DNA of 64,000 nt. It comes from Antarctobacter heliothermus (GTDB taxonomy: Bacteria; Pseudomonadota; Alphaproteobacteria; Rhodobacterales; Rhodobacteraceae). Positions 33,289 through 42,365 of the stretch are shown in pieces. The notes beneath the pieces are model-generated. The model was not told where the DNA came from and searched no databases. It saw only the letters and a program-made list of their open reading frames with translations. Each line of letters starts with the position of its first letter. Position 1 is the first letter of the stretch. The position numbers were made by a program, and so were the translations under genes. The stretch is from the NCBI RefSeq assembly GCF_002237555.1, contig NZ_CP022540.1, positions 4,531,001-4,595,000 on the forward strand, in the 5' to 3' direction.

Positions 33289-36003
33289 TCAGTCCGCGTC
33301 ACCCCCGGCCTTTTTCGGCGCGGCCTTCTTGGCCGCCGGTTTCTTGGCAGGCGCCTTCTTGGCTGGTGCTTTTTTGGCGGCAGGCTTCTTCGTGGCTTTG
33401 GCGGCCGGCTTCTTCTTGCCGCCCTTCGAGGCCTTTTCGTTGACCAACGCCACCGCCGCTTCTACCGTCAAGTCCTTTGGGTCCACATCCTTGGGCAGGG
33501 TCGCATTGACCTTTTCCCATTTGACGTAAGCACCATAGCGGCCTTCCATCACGGACATCTTGCCGCCATCGGGGTGGTCGCCCATTTCGCGCAGCGCCTT
33601 GGCGGCCTGACGTCCACGTCCCGGATTGGCGCGCTTATGCGCCAACAGCTCGACCGCGTGGTTCATGCCGATTTCGAAAACCTCCTGAAACTCCTTGAGG
33701 TTGACGTAGACAGGTTTTTCCTCATCCGGCATCTGATGCATGATATAGGGGCCAAATCGCCCAAGGTTGGCGCTGACCACGCCGCCGTCCGGGTGCATCC
33801 CGACCTCACGCGGCATGGTTAGCAGCGTCAGCGCCTTTTCCAGCGTCATATCCGCCGGATCCCAGCCGGGCAGATAGCTGCCCTTGGCCTTGGGCAGCGA
33901 CGCGCGTGGCGGTTTCTTGTTCTCGGGCGTGGCTTCGCCGCGCTGGACATAGGGGCCAAAGCGTCCGGCCTTGAGCCAGATCTCATCGCCCGCATCCTCG
34001 CCCAACACCTTCTCTTCGCCATCGGCGCCCTCACCCGCAATCGGGCGGGTGTAGGTGCATTCAGGGTAGTTGCCGCAGCCGACAAAGCCGCCGGTGCGCG
34101 ATGTCTTGAGGTGCAGTTGCCCCTGTCCGCATTTCGGACAGATACGCGGATCGCTGCCATCCTCACGCGGCGGGTACAGTTGCGGGGCCAGCGCCTCATC
34201 CAACACGTCCAACACTTCGGAGATGCGCAGATCAGAGGTTTCAGCAATCGCGGCGCTGAAATCGCGCCAGAATTTGGCCAACAGTTCCTTGTAGTCGCTG
34301 TCACCTGCGCTGACCTGATCCAGCTCATTTTCCAGCGCAGCCGTGAAATCATATTCCACATAGCGCTTGAAGAAGTTCAGCAGAAAGATCGTCACGATCC
34401 GGCCCTTGTCCTCGGGGAACAGACGGTTCTGTTCCTTGCGAACGTACTCGCGGTCCTGAATCGTGGTGATGACGCTGGCATAGGTCGAGGGGCGTCCTAT
34501 GCCCAACTCTTCCATCTTTTTAACCAGCGTCGCCTCTGTGTAGCGTGGCGGCGGGTTGGTAAAGCTTTGCGTCGCCAGTGTTGCGCCGTCGCCGGACATT
34601 ACGGCGGGCAGACCGCGCTCCGCGCCCTTTTCCATCGCCTTGGCGTGGTCGGATTTGAGGCTACCAACTGCGAATTTGGCGGGTTCACTTTGCATGATCT
34701 GCGGCAAACGCTTGTCGTCGTCTTCCGCCGGCTCATCACGACCTTCTTCGTAGACCTTGAGAAAGCCATCAAACAGGACCACCTGCCCGGTTGCGCGCAG
34801 GCCGACCTGACCGTCGTCGCTTCCAATCTCGACCGTGGTGCGTTCCAGCCGCGCGCCTTCCATCTGGGCCGCCAGCGTGCGTTTCCAGATCAGATCATAC
34901 AGTTTACGCTGATCCGGTTCCGCCAGCCGCAGCGCCTCGGCGTCTTTGGCCATGTCAGTGGGGCGGATACACTCGTGCGCTTCCTGCGCGTTCTTGGCCT
35001 TGTTCTTGTAGATGCGCGGGCTGCCCGGCACATATTCCTTGCCAAAGCGATCCTGAATCGCAGCGCGGCATTCCTGCACCGCCTCCGGCGCCATGTCGAT
35101 GCCGTCGGTCCGCATATAGGTGATGTGCCCGGCCTCATACAGACGCTGCGCGGTGTTCATCGTCGCCTTGGCGCCCATGCCGAACTTGCGGCTGGCCTCT
35201 TGCTGCAAAGTCGAGGTCATGAAGGGCGCGGAGGGGTTGCGTGAGGCGGGCTTTGCCTCAACGCTCATCACCTTTAGCGCACGTTTCTCGATTGCGCTGA
35301 CCGCCATTTCGGCTTCGGTCACATTGGCAATGTCGTAGCGGTCCAGCTTTTTGCCAGCAAGGTTGACCAGCCGCGCCTCGAATTCCTGCCCGCGCGGCGT
35401 GGTCAGTGCAGCACGCACCTGCCAGTATTCGCGGGCATTGAACGCCTCGATCTCTTGCTCGCGCTCAACGATCAGACGCAGGCAGACCGACTGCACCCGT
35501 CCTGCCGACCGTGCGCCCGGCAGCTTGCGCCACAGAACCGGCGACAGGTTAAAGCCCACAAGATAGTCCAGCGCCCGCCGGGCCAGATAGGCCTCGACCA
35601 GCGGCGCGTCGATGTCTCGGGGGTTCTTCATCGCCTCGGTCACGGCGGCCTTGGTGATGGCGTTGAAGGTGACACGCTCCACCTTGGTGGTTTTCTTGAT
35701 CGACCGGCGTTTGGTCAGCGCCTCCTTGAGATGCCAGCTGATCGCCTCCCCCTCGCGGTCGGGGTCAGTTGCCAGGATCAGTTCGTCATCGGTTTTGAGC
35801 GCTTCGGCGATGGCGGCAACGTGTTTACGCGAATCGTTGGCGATCTCCCACTTCATGGCGAAATCGTGCTCTGTATCGACCGATCCGTCCTTTGGAGGCA
35901 GGTCGCGGACATGCCCGTAAGACGCCAGAACCGTGTAATCGGACCCCAGATACTTGTTGATTGTCTTGGCCTTGGCCGGGGATTCGACGACAACGACGGG
36001 CAT
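33289..36003 (-). CDS. topA: DNA topoisomerase I
   Basis: A 904-residue type IA topoisomerase that relaxes negative supercoils. The Toprim domain starts with VVESPAKAKTINKYLG and includes ATDPDREGEAISWHL. The active-site tyrosine is Tyr296 in HITYMRTDGIDM. Near residue 620 it has a four-Cys zinc ribbon, CPKCGQGQL...CGNYPEC, and then several topoisomerase C-terminal repeats. It ends in a low-complexity Lys/Ala/Pro tail (KKAPAKKAPAKKPAAKKA) seen in related species and likely to bind DNA. dprA lies upstream on the same strand, the common alphaproteobacterial dprA-topA neighbourhood, with a small gene between on the other strand. Confidence 0.97.
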   Translation of the reverse strand: MPVVVVESPAKAKTINKYLGSDYTVLASYGHVRDLPPKDGSVDTEHDFAMKWEIANDSRKHVAAIAEALKTDDELILATDPDREGEAISWHLKEALTKRRSIKKTTKVERVTFNAITKAAVTEAMKNPRDIDAPLVEAYLARRALDYLVGFNLSPVLWRKLPGARSAGRVQSVCLRLIVEREQEIEAFNAREYWQVRAALTTPRGQEFEARLVNLAGKKLDRYDIANVTEAEMAVSAIEKRALKVMSVEAKPASRNPSAPFMTSTLQQEASRKFGMGAKATMNTAQRLYEAGHITYMRTDGIDMAPEAVQECRAAIQDRFGKEYVPGSPRIYKNKAKNAQEAHECIRPTDMAKDAEALRLAEPDQRKLYDLIWKRTLAAQMEGARLERTTVEIGSDDGQVGLRATGQVVLFDGFLKVYEEGRDEPAEDDDKRLPQIMQSEPAKFAVGSLKSDHAKAMEKGAERGLPAVMSGDGATLATQSFTNPPPRYTEATLVKKMEELGIGRPSTYASVITTIQDREYVRKEQNRLFPEDKGRIVTIFLLNFFKRYVEYDFTAALENELDQVSAGDSDYKELLAKFWRDFSAAIAETSDLRISEVLDVLDEALAPQLYPPREDGSDPRICPKCGQGQLHLKTSRTGGFVGCGNYPECTYTRPIAGEGADGEEKVLGEDAGDEIWLKAGRFGPYVQRGEATPENKKPPRASLPKAKGSYLPGWDPADMTLEKALTLLTMPREVGMHPDGGVVSANLGRFGPYIMHQMPDEEKPVYVNLKEFQEVFEIGMNHAVELLAHKRANPGRGRQAAKALREMGDHPDGGKMSVMEGRYGAYVKWEKVNATLPKDVDPKDLTVEAAVALVNEKASKGGKKKPAAKATKKPAAKKAPAKKAPAKKPAAKKAAPKKAGGDAD

Positions 36004-36189
36004 GGGGCTCTGCTTCCTCGCGAATAAATTCTATGGCCTGCTAGGGGCCTTGTCTGGTGCCGCGTATGGCGGCGCAACATGTGGGGTGCAAGGCCGATTT
36101 GTCAATCGACGGGTATGGGGCGCACCTGATCATGCTTCTCTACGGACGACTTCTACGCTTAGTATCAGGACATTCCGAGGAGGATTGCC

Positions 36190-36624
36190 ATGTTCCGATT
36201 AGCCATGACGCTGGCTGCTGCCACCCTGACCATTGCGCCGTTTTCCGCCGCAGCGTGGGAGACGCCGCAGCGCGGGTCCGACCTGCGGACTCACCTGATG
36301 GATGCAATGCGGCCCCACGCCGAGTGGATCCTTGGCGCGCCGGTGTCCTTTGATGTGTCCGTCCTGCGGGTCGATGGCGACGTGGCTTTTGCTAGCCTGC
36401 ATCCGATGCGGCCCGGCGGGCGCGAGATCACTGCCGGCGACATCCCGCAACGCCCTGGCTGGGACAATCCATTCGACTGGGGCGGTACCAATATACAGGC
36501 GCTTTACCAGCGATCCGGCAACACATGGGTTGCGGTGCATCATGCGACGGGCGCCACCGATGTCTGGTGGGCGGATCCCCAGTTCTGCCCGACATGGGGC
36601 ACGGTGATCCCCGAGGTCTGCTGA
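36190..36624 (+). CDS. Secreted hypothetical protein, 144 residues
   Basis: An exported protein with a clear signal peptide, MFRLAMTLAAATLTIAPFSAAA (cut near residue 22). The mature part contains DAMRPHAEWILGAPVSFDVSVL, HPMRPGGREITAGDIPQ and a C-terminal pair of cysteines (PQFCPTWGTVIPEVC). No family recognised, but the Trp/His-rich, one-domain shape resembles small periplasmic proteins of unknown function in Rhodobacterales. The ATG follows GAGGAG. It lies between topA and dprA, which point the other way. Confidence 0.7.
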   Translation: MFRLAMTLAAATLTIAPFSAAAWETPQRGSDLRTHLMDAMRPHAEWILGAPVSFDVSVLRVDGDVAFASLHPMRPGGREITAGDIPQRPGWDNPFDWGGTNIQALYQRSGNTWVAVHHATGATDVWWADPQFCPTWGTVIPEVC

Positions 36625-36630
36625 CCCTGG

Positions 36631-37830
36631 TTAGTTGCGCGGCACAAGTGATAACAACCCTCCGGGCTGGCGCTTGATCTGCCCGTCAAGTTCCAGATCG
36701 GTCAAGGCGGGCGACACCTTTCCGGCGGATGCGCCCAGATCCCGGATCAGTTGATCCTCGGCCAGGGGTGACGGCCCCAGCCGTTCAAGGATGCTCTGGT
36801 GCAAGGCAGCCGTTTCACGCAGCTTGCCCTTGGCTGAGGATTTAACCTGCCTTGCAGGGGGAGAAACGGATGGCACGGGGTCCGGCTCGGAGAGGTCAAA
36901 TTGTGCCTGTTGAACCGCCGTCGAGGTGGCCTCAGCCGGGGGCAGCGCCTCAAGGATGTCTTCGACGTTGCGGATCAATCGCGCGCCGTCGCGGATCAGG
37001 AGATTGCACCCGCTGGCGCGCGCATCCATCGGATGGCCGGGCACGGCCAGCACCTCACGTCCCTGATCCAGCGCGGTGCGCGCAGTGATCAATGAGCCAG
37101 ACTTGGCCGCGGCCTCAACAACCACGACCCCCCGCGACAGGCCGGAAACGATACGGTTGCGGGTAGGAAAGTGGCGTGCGACAGGCTGCATTCCGATGGG
37201 CTGCTCGCTGACACGGGCGCCGCCGTTGGCGGCTATGTCCTCGGCCAGTTTGGTGTTCTCCGAGGGGTAGAGCACGTCCACCCCGCCCGCCATGACTGCG
37301 ATTGTTCCGGTCGGCAGCGCGCCCAAATGTGCGACCGTATCGATGCCGCGCGCCAATCCCGAGACAACCACATGGCCAGCAGCCCCTAGCCCTTCGGCCA
37401 GACGGCGGCCCATGCGTGTTCCCAGTGACGATGCGCTGCGTGCACCTACCAGCGCCACCTTGGCGCGGCGCAAGACGGTGCGATCCCCAACACCCCAGAG
37501 GATCGGGGGCGCATCAGAAATCTCTGCAAGCTCCTCCGGGTAATCAGACTCTCCACGGCAGACCATCCAAGCGCCAATACGTTGACCGGCGGCCAATTCC
37601 GCCTCAACCACACCCAGAGGACAGGATTCATAGCGGTCAACGCCAGCGGCCCGTGCGACACCGGGCAGCGCATCAAGCGCAGCCTCGGCACTGCCGTGTT
37701 CGGCGAGCAATCGCCAGAAGGTCGTCGGCCCGACGCGGCGCGAGCGCAAGAGACGGAGCCAAGCCACACGATGATCTTCCGTGGTGGGTGGGAGTGGGGG
37801 GTGAGTGGAAGAGTGAGTTTCGTCGCGCAT
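36631..37830 (-). CDS. dprA: DNA-processing protein DprA
   Basis: A 399-residue single-stranded-DNA-binding protein needed for natural transformation and for DNA uptake from gene-transfer agents in this group. The Rossmann core carries LVGARSASSLGTRMGRRLAEG, SGLARGIDTVAHLG, GGVDVLYPSEN and SLITARTALDQGREVLAVPG. The C-terminal 60 residues form a winged-helix domain (LGPSPLAEDQLIRDLG). A TTAACG pair upstream (37850 and 37875) suggests CtrA control, as in related species. The last codon is 6 bp from the opposite-strand small gene. Confidence 0.95.
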   Translation of the reverse strand: MRDETHSSTHPPLPPTTEDHRVAWLRLLRSRRVGPTTFWRLLAEHGSAEAALDALPGVARAAGVDRYESCPLGVVEAELAAGQRIGAWMVCRGESDYPEELAEISDAPPILWGVGDRTVLRRAKVALVGARSASSLGTRMGRRLAEGLGAAGHVVVSGLARGIDTVAHLGALPTGTIAVMAGGVDVLYPSENTKLAEDIAANGGARVSEQPIGMQPVARHFPTRNRIVSGLSRGVVVVEAAAKSGSLITARTALDQGREVLAVPGHPMDARASGCNLLIRDGARLIRNVEDILEALPPAEATSTAVQQAQFDLSEPDPVPSVSPPARQVKSSAKGKLRETAALHQSILERLGPSPLAEDQLIRDLGASAGKVSPALTDLELDGQIKRQPGGLLSLVPRN

Positions 37831-37849
37831 CCTGACCCCGTCGTCTTGC

Positions 37850-37889
37850 TTAACGAGTCATAGCGGCAGGCTGGTTAACGGCAGGTAAA
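37850..37889 (-). promoter_or_regulatory. CtrA-like half sites upstream of dprA
   Basis: TTAACG occurs at 37850 and 37875, 25 bp apart. The second is TTAACGGCAGGTAAA, a TTAA-N7-TAAA that matches seven of eight CtrA consensus bases. CtrA controls dprA in related Rhodobacterales by knowledge of the group; binding here is not shown. Confidence 0.35.
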
Positions 37890-38111
37890 TCGCGGCTCGA
37901 AATCCATGACTGCAAGGTCCAACCCACCGAATTATCCGAAAAACAGGTGAAAAGGCTGGCGCCTTGCAAAAACCGCCACACTACCCGCCGTCAAATCGCC
38001 GGTATGCACCGGCCTCAACCTGAGCGCCGAGTCGCCTCCGAAAGATTGTCGGGCTTTGATGGCGAACGCATATACGCCGCGCCAAAACCCTGAAACGGCC
38101 CAACCGGACCG

Positions 38112-39533
38112 TCAGGCCTGCGCGCCGCCCACGGTCAGGCCGCCGATCATGACCGTGGGCTGGCCTACACCAACCGGCACCCACTGGCCTTGCTTGCCGC
38201 AGTTTCCCATACCCGGATCAAGAGCCATATCGTTACCCAGTGCCCGGATTTGATTGAGCGCAGTCGCGCCGTCGCCGATCAGCGTGGCGCCCTTTACCGG
38301 CGCGCCAACCTTGCCGTCCTTGACCCGGTAGGCTTCTGTACAGCTGAATACGAACTTGCCGTTGGTAATGTCCACCTGACCGCCACCAAAGCCCACGGCC
38401 CAGATCCCGTCCTTGAGATCCGCGACAATATCCGCCGAATCGGCATCGCCGCCCAGCATGTAGGTATTAGTCATGCGCGGCATCGGAATATGGGCAAAGC
38501 TTTGTCTCCGTCCATTTCCCGTGGGCTGAACGCCCATCAAGCGAGCGTTCTGGCGGTCCTGCATATATCCCACCAACACGCCGTCCTCGATCAATACGTT
38601 CTTGCCAGAGGGCGTGCCCTCATCGTCGATAGTGATCGAACCGCGACGGTCGGGAATCGTGCCGTCATCCAGAACCGTGACACCTTTGGCCGCAACCCGC
38701 TGCCCCATCAGACCGGCAAAGGCCGAAGATCCCTTGCGGTTGAAATCGCCCTCTAGCCCGTGGCCGATCGCCTCGTGCAGCAGAATACCGGGCCAGCCGG
38801 GGCCAAGCACTATGTCCATGGCCCCTGCCGGGGCCGGTTCTGCCGTCAGATTCACCAGCGCGATGCGCAGCGCTTCGCGGGCCTTAGACTGCCAGTCCTG
38901 CGGGGCCAGCAATCCTTCGAGAGAGACCCTTCCGCCACCACCCGCAGTCCCGGACTCGCGGCGACCGTTGTGTTCGACGATGACTGAGACATTGACCCGG
39001 GTCATGGGGCGCGTGTCGCTGACCAGCGTGCCGTCGGCCCGCAGGATCGAAACCTCCTGCAAGGACGCCGCGATGGTTGCCGTAACTTGCACAACGCGCG
39101 GGTCCAGATCACGGGTATAGGCGTCGATCTCGCGCAGCACCTCCAGCTTGACCGGGAAACTGGCGCCGTCGATGGGGTCAGAATCGGTATAGAGCGTGCG
39201 GTTGGTGCCCGCCGGAGGCGGCGACATGACCCCGCCGCCGTCACCGATCGCCAGGCGCGCCGTATCCACCGCACGTTTCAGCGCATTCGCGCTGATTTCG
39301 GTCGCATGGGCATAGCCTGCCACCTCGCCTCGCACCGCACGCAGGCCGAATCCCTCGGACGAATCATAGCTGGCAGTTTTGACCCGCCCGTCGTCCAGCA
39401 CCAATGATTCCGAGCGGGACCGTTCCAGAAACAGCTCGCCGTCCTCGGCACCGTTCAGTGCCGTACGCACCAGTTTGGTGGTATCCTCAAGGTCCAGATG
39501 GGTCTCGAACGGGCGAAAGGCAGAGGGGGTCAT
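38112..39533 (-). CDS. tldD: Metalloprotease TldD
   Basis: A 473-residue TldD of the TldD/TldE (PmbA) protease pair, which degrades peptides such as antitoxins and matures microcins. The zinc motif HExxxH appears as LLHEAIGHGLEGD. VLDDGTIPDRRGSITIDDEG is another family block, and a C-terminal GNCGKQGQWVPVGVGQPTVM finishes the protein. The frame is open upstream to 39770 but ATG 39533 after GGAGA gives MTPSAFRPFE. The perfect FNR-type palindrome upstream lies 14 bp from this start. Confidence 0.93.
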   Translation of the reverse strand: MTPSAFRPFETHLDLEDTTKLVRTALNGAEDGELFLERSRSESLVLDDGRVKTASYDSSEGFGLRAVRGEVAGYAHATEISANALKRAVDTARLAIGDGGGVMSPPPAGTNRTLYTDSDPIDGASFPVKLEVLREIDAYTRDLDPRVVQVTATIAASLQEVSILRADGTLVSDTRPMTRVNVSVIVEHNGRRESGTAGGGGRVSLEGLLAPQDWQSKAREALRIALVNLTAEPAPAGAMDIVLGPGWPGILLHEAIGHGLEGDFNRKGSSAFAGLMGQRVAAKGVTVLDDGTIPDRRGSITIDDEGTPSGKNVLIEDGVLVGYMQDRQNARLMGVQPTGNGRRQSFAHIPMPRMTNTYMLGGDADSADIVADLKDGIWAVGFGGGQVDITNGKFVFSCTEAYRVKDGKVGAPVKGATLIGDGATALNQIRALGNDMALDPGMGNCGKQGQWVPVGVGQPTVMIGGLTVGGAQA

Positions 39534-39546
39534 GTGCGTCTCCGGC

Positions 39547-39560
39547 TTGATCTGGATCAA
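39547..39560. promoter_or_regulatory. Perfect FNR/FnrL-type box TTGAT-N4-ATCAA
   Basis: TTGATCTGGATCAA is a perfect palindromic FNR site. It lies in the divergent tldD-ctaC region, 14 bp from the tldD start and about 155 bp upstream of the ctaC start. FNR-type regulators sense oxygen, which fits control of the aa3 oxidase genes. Confidence 0.65.
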
Positions 39561-39712
39561 AAAAGCGGCGGTTTGCCGCAAGGGCCGAGCTTTCCCGGCA
39601 TACCGGAATATGATTTTAAGCAGGGCAGAACGCAATGGGAGGTGCGTGGACCATTCGGGTCCGCCGCCGTGGCCCTCCCGTGGACCACACTCGCAACCGA
39701 TCAGGGTGAGAC

Positions 39713-40588
39713 ATGCAACGCAAATCGATGCTTCTGGGCCTTTTGAGTGCCTTCCTTGCTGCGCCGGCACTGGCGCAAGACCTTCCTGTGCTGGGCAAAC
39801 CGCACGCCGGCGGAATGGGCTTTCAGCCCGCCGCGACCGAACTGGCCGCCGATCTTCAATGGCTGGACGGCATGGTGCTGGTGATCATCACCATCATCAC
39901 CCTCTTCGTGACTGGTCTGCTGGCCTACGCCGCCGTCCGCTTCAACCGAAAGGCCAACCCAGTCCCCAAGGCCTTTACCCACAACTCGCCGCTTGAAGTG
40001 GCGTGGACCATTGGCCCGATTGTCATTCTGGTCTTTATCGGTGCCTTTTCGCTGCCGGTGCTGTTCAAGCAGCAGGAAATCCCTGAGGGCGACATCACTA
40101 TCAAGGTGACCGGCTATCAGTGGTACTGGGGCTATGAATATGTCGGCACCGATCTGGCCTATGACGCCTACATGATCGGTTCCCCCGCCACTGGCGGTGA
40201 CAACCGCATGTCCGCCGGGGTCGAAGAACAACTGGTCGATGCCGGTTATGACAAGAGCGACTTTTTGCTGGCCACCGATACCGCCATCGTCCTGCCCGTT
40301 GGCAAGACCATCGTGATGCAGGTCACCGGCGCGGACGTGATCCACTCCTGGACCATCCCGGCCTTTGGCGTGAAACAGGACGCCGTGCCCGGCCGTCTGG
40401 CAGAACTGTGGTTCACACCGCAAAAAGAAGGCGTGTACTATGGCCAGTGTTCGGAGCTGTGCGGCATCGCCCACGCCTACATGCCAATCACGGTCAAGGT
40501 TGTCAGCGAAGAAGCCTATGAGGCATGGCTGGCCGCGTCGATCGACGAAGGTGGCTACATCGACGTTCGGGCGGTACTGACCAACTGA
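39713..40588 (+). CDS. ctaC: Cytochrome c oxidase subunit II
   Basis: A 291-residue subunit II of the aa3-type oxidase. A signal peptide-like N-terminus (cut near ALAQD) and two transmembrane helices (residues 50-75 and 95-115) lead to a periplasmic CuA domain. CuA ligands are visible: Cys246, Cys250, His254 and Met257 in [12 protein letters not shown], with the His and acidic residues of [15 protein letters not shown] upstream. It accepts electrons from cytochrome c. Starts the ctaC-ctaB-ctaG-ctaE-surf1 cluster. Confidence 0.96.
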   Translation: MQRKSMLLGLLSAFLAAPALAQDLPVLGKPHAGGMGFQPAATELAADLQWLDGMVLVIITIITLFVTGLLAYAAVRFNRKANPVPKAFTHNSPLEVAWTIGPIVILVFIGAFSLPVLFKQQEIPEGDITIKVTGYQWYWGYEYVGTDLAYDAYMIGSPATGGDNRMSAGVEEQLVDAGYDKSDFLLATDTAIVLPVGKTIVMQVTGADVIHSWTIPAFGVKQDAVPGRLAELWFTPQKEGVYYGQCSELCGIAHAYMPITVKVVSEEAYEAWLAASIDEGGYIDVRAVLTN

Positions 40589-40592
40589 TTGC

Positions 40593-40651
40593 GGCGGGAG
40601 TTTCCCGCCCTACATCCAGAGCCATAAGGTGCGCCGCCTCGGCGCATCTTT
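40593..40651 (+). terminator. Hairpins between ctaC and ctaB
   Basis: Two stems follow ctaC. GGCGGGA/TCCCGCC (40593-40609) lacks a T-run. TGCGCCG/CGGCGCA (40630-40646) is followed by TCTTTT. The second ends just before the ctaB ribosome site, so it may act as an attenuator rather than a full stop for the operon. Confidence 0.55.
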
Positions 40652-40664
40652 TGCCAAGGAACCC

Positions 40665-41603
40665 ATGATGAGCGACGCAAGCCTGCATTCCGACGCCTAT
40701 GAGAACGAGGCCCAGTTCGGCGATTACTTCGCCCTGCTAAAGCCGCGCGTCATGACGCTGGTGGTGTTCACGGCCTTCGTGGGCCTGCTGGCGGCACCTG
40801 TCGCGGTGCATCCCTTTGTGGGCTTTTGCGCCGTTCTGTTCATCGCCGTCGGCGGCGGAGCCTCGGGCGCGCTGAATATGTGGTACGATTCGGACATCGA
40901 CGCGGTGATGAAACGCACCGCCAAGCGCCCGATCCCCGCTGGCAAAGTCACCCGGGAAGAGGCACTGGCCATCGGGCTGACTCTGTCAGCCTTTGCCGTC
41001 ATCTTTCTTGGTCTGGCGACCAACTGGGTTGCGGCGGGCCTGCTGGCCTTTACCATCTTCTTTTATGTCGTGATCTACACGATGTGGCTGAAACGTCTGA
41101 CACCACAGAACATCGTGATCGGCGGCGCCGCCGGGGCCTTTCCCCCGATGATCGGCTGGGCCGCTGCAACGGGCGACATCTCCACCGCTTCGGTATTGAT
41201 GTTCTGCCTGACCTTCCTTTGGACGCCGCCGCATTTCTGGGCGCTCGCCCTGTTTGTCCGTATGGACTATGACAACGCCACCGTGCCGATGCTGACCGTG
41301 ACCCACGGTCGCCGCGCCACACGCCGCCATATCCTTGTCTACACCGTGCTATTGGCGGTCTTTGCTATCGGCCTTGGCTTTACTCAGGTGGGTGGGCCGG
41401 TCTATTTGGCGACGGCGCTCGTGTTGAATGCGCTGTTCCTGAAAGGGGCCGTGCAGATTGCCCGCCGTGACGAGGACGCAGCCGAGGCGGACAGCTACAA
41501 GACGGAAAGGAAGTTCTTCAAACTTTCGCTGCTCTACCTCTTCGCCCACTTCGGTGCGATACTGGTGGATGCAGGTCTTGATCGCGCGGGGGTTTGGGGA
41601 TGA
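40665..41603 (+). CDS. ctaB: Heme o synthase (protoheme IX farnesyltransferase)
   Basis: A 312-residue UbiA-type prenyltransferase that adds farnesyl to heme b to make heme o for the oxidase. It has about nine membrane helices. The polyprenyl-binding aspartate region is [22 protein letters not shown] second conserved segment is [19 protein letters not shown]. The start is MMSDAS; ATG 40665 and ATG 40668 are both possible after AAGGA. The TGA overlaps the ATG of a 56-residue gene, implying a tight operon. Confidence 0.95.
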   Translation: MMSDASLHSDAYENEAQFGDYFALLKPRVMTLVVFTAFVGLLAAPVAVHPFVGFCAVLFIAVGGGASGALNMWYDSDIDAVMKRTAKRPIPAGKVTREEALAIGLTLSAFAVIFLGLATNWVAAGLLAFTIFFYVVIYTMWLKRLTPQNIVIGGAAGAFPPMIGWAAATGDISTASVLMFCLTFLWTPPHFWALALFVRMDYDNATVPMLTVTHGRRATRRHILVYTVLLAVFAIGLGFTQVGGPVYLATALVLNALFLKGAVQIARRDEDAAEADSYKTERKFFKLSLLYLFAHFGAILVDAGLDRAGVWG

Positions 41604-41770
41604 GCCTGAGCAAACAGCATGAACTGCACAAGCGCCGTCAGGGTCGCAACACCGGCGTCGGTCTGGTTCTCGCGGCTTTTGTCGTGATCATACTGGGATT
41701 GACCTATGTGAAGATCACGCAGGGCGGGCTTCAGATGCAGCCTGAACAGGGGGTGTCCGATGGCGGTTGA
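41600..41770 (+). CDS. Small single-helix membrane protein of the oxidase operon
   Basis: A 56-residue protein. A charged N-terminus ([19 protein letters not shown]) is followed by one hydrophobic helix ([19 protein letters not shown]) and a short polar tail. It starts on the overlapping ATGA of ctaB and overlaps ctaG by 11 bp, so it must be part of the operon. Small proteins of this size and place are known in Rhodobacterales oxidase clusters and are annotated as assembly proteins (CoxF-like); I cannot confirm that identity. It is too short for automatic ORF lists. Confidence 0.75.
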   Translation: MSLSKQHELHKRRQGRNTGVGLVLAAFVVIILGLTYVKITQGGLQMQPEQGVSDGG

Positions 41771-42341
41771 CGGAAAACAGAAAACCCTTCTCCAAACGGT
41801 TGGCGTCGTGGTTCTCATGGGCGGCTTGGCCTGGGCCTCGGTGCCGTTTTACGACTGGTTCTGCAGGGTGACAGGCTTTGGCGGTACACCCAACGTGGCC
41901 ACCGCTGCTGGCGACATTCTGGATCAGACGATCAAGGTCCGCTTTGACGCCTCCAAGGAACGCGGGATGCCGTGGGAGTTCAAACCCGTCGAACGGGAGA
42001 TGACCATCCGCATCGGCGAACAAGGTCTGGCCTTTTATGAGGCGTATAACCCCACCAGCCGCCCGATCGCCGGGCAGGCCAGCTATAACGTGACCCCATA
42101 CGAGGCGGGTGCCTTCTTTTCCAAGATCGACTGTTTCTGCTTCGAAGAGCAGGTGCTGATGCCCGGCGAACGGGTCATGATGCCGGTCAGCTTTTTCGTC
42201 GACCCGGGCATCGTGTCTGACCGCGACGCCAAACACACCGGCCACATTACGCTAAGCTATACTTTCTACGAGATCGACCTGCCCGAAGAGACGCAGGCCG
42301 CTCTTGACGCCAAAAGAGACGCAGACGCGTCCGTCAACTAA
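41760..42341 (+). CDS. ctaG: Cytochrome c oxidase assembly protein CtaG/Cox11
   Basis: A 193-residue copper chaperone that delivers copper to the CuB centre of subunit I. One N-terminal membrane helix (residues 9-30) is followed by a periplasmic domain with the copper-binding motif DCFCFEEQVLMPGE. VPFYDWFCRVTGFGG and the SYNVTPYEAGAYF-like SYNVTPYEAGAFF segment are family marks. It overlaps the preceding small gene and precedes ctaE by 24 bp. Confidence 0.95.
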   Translation: MAVDGKQKTLLQTVGVVVLMGGLAWASVPFYDWFCRVTGFGGTPNVATAAGDILDQTIKVRFDASKERGMPWEFKPVEREMTIRIGEQGLAFYEAYNPTSRPIAGQASYNVTPYEAGAFFSKIDCFCFEEQVLMPGERVMMPVSFFVDPGIVSDRDAKHTGHITLSYTFYEIDLPEETQAALDAKRDADASVN

Positions 42342-42365
42342 CGCCAAACGAGGGAACGAACTGAC

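Noticed and set aside
34111..35244. 377-codon open frame antisense to topA
   Set aside because: Shadow of topA; no ribosome site and no recognisable product.
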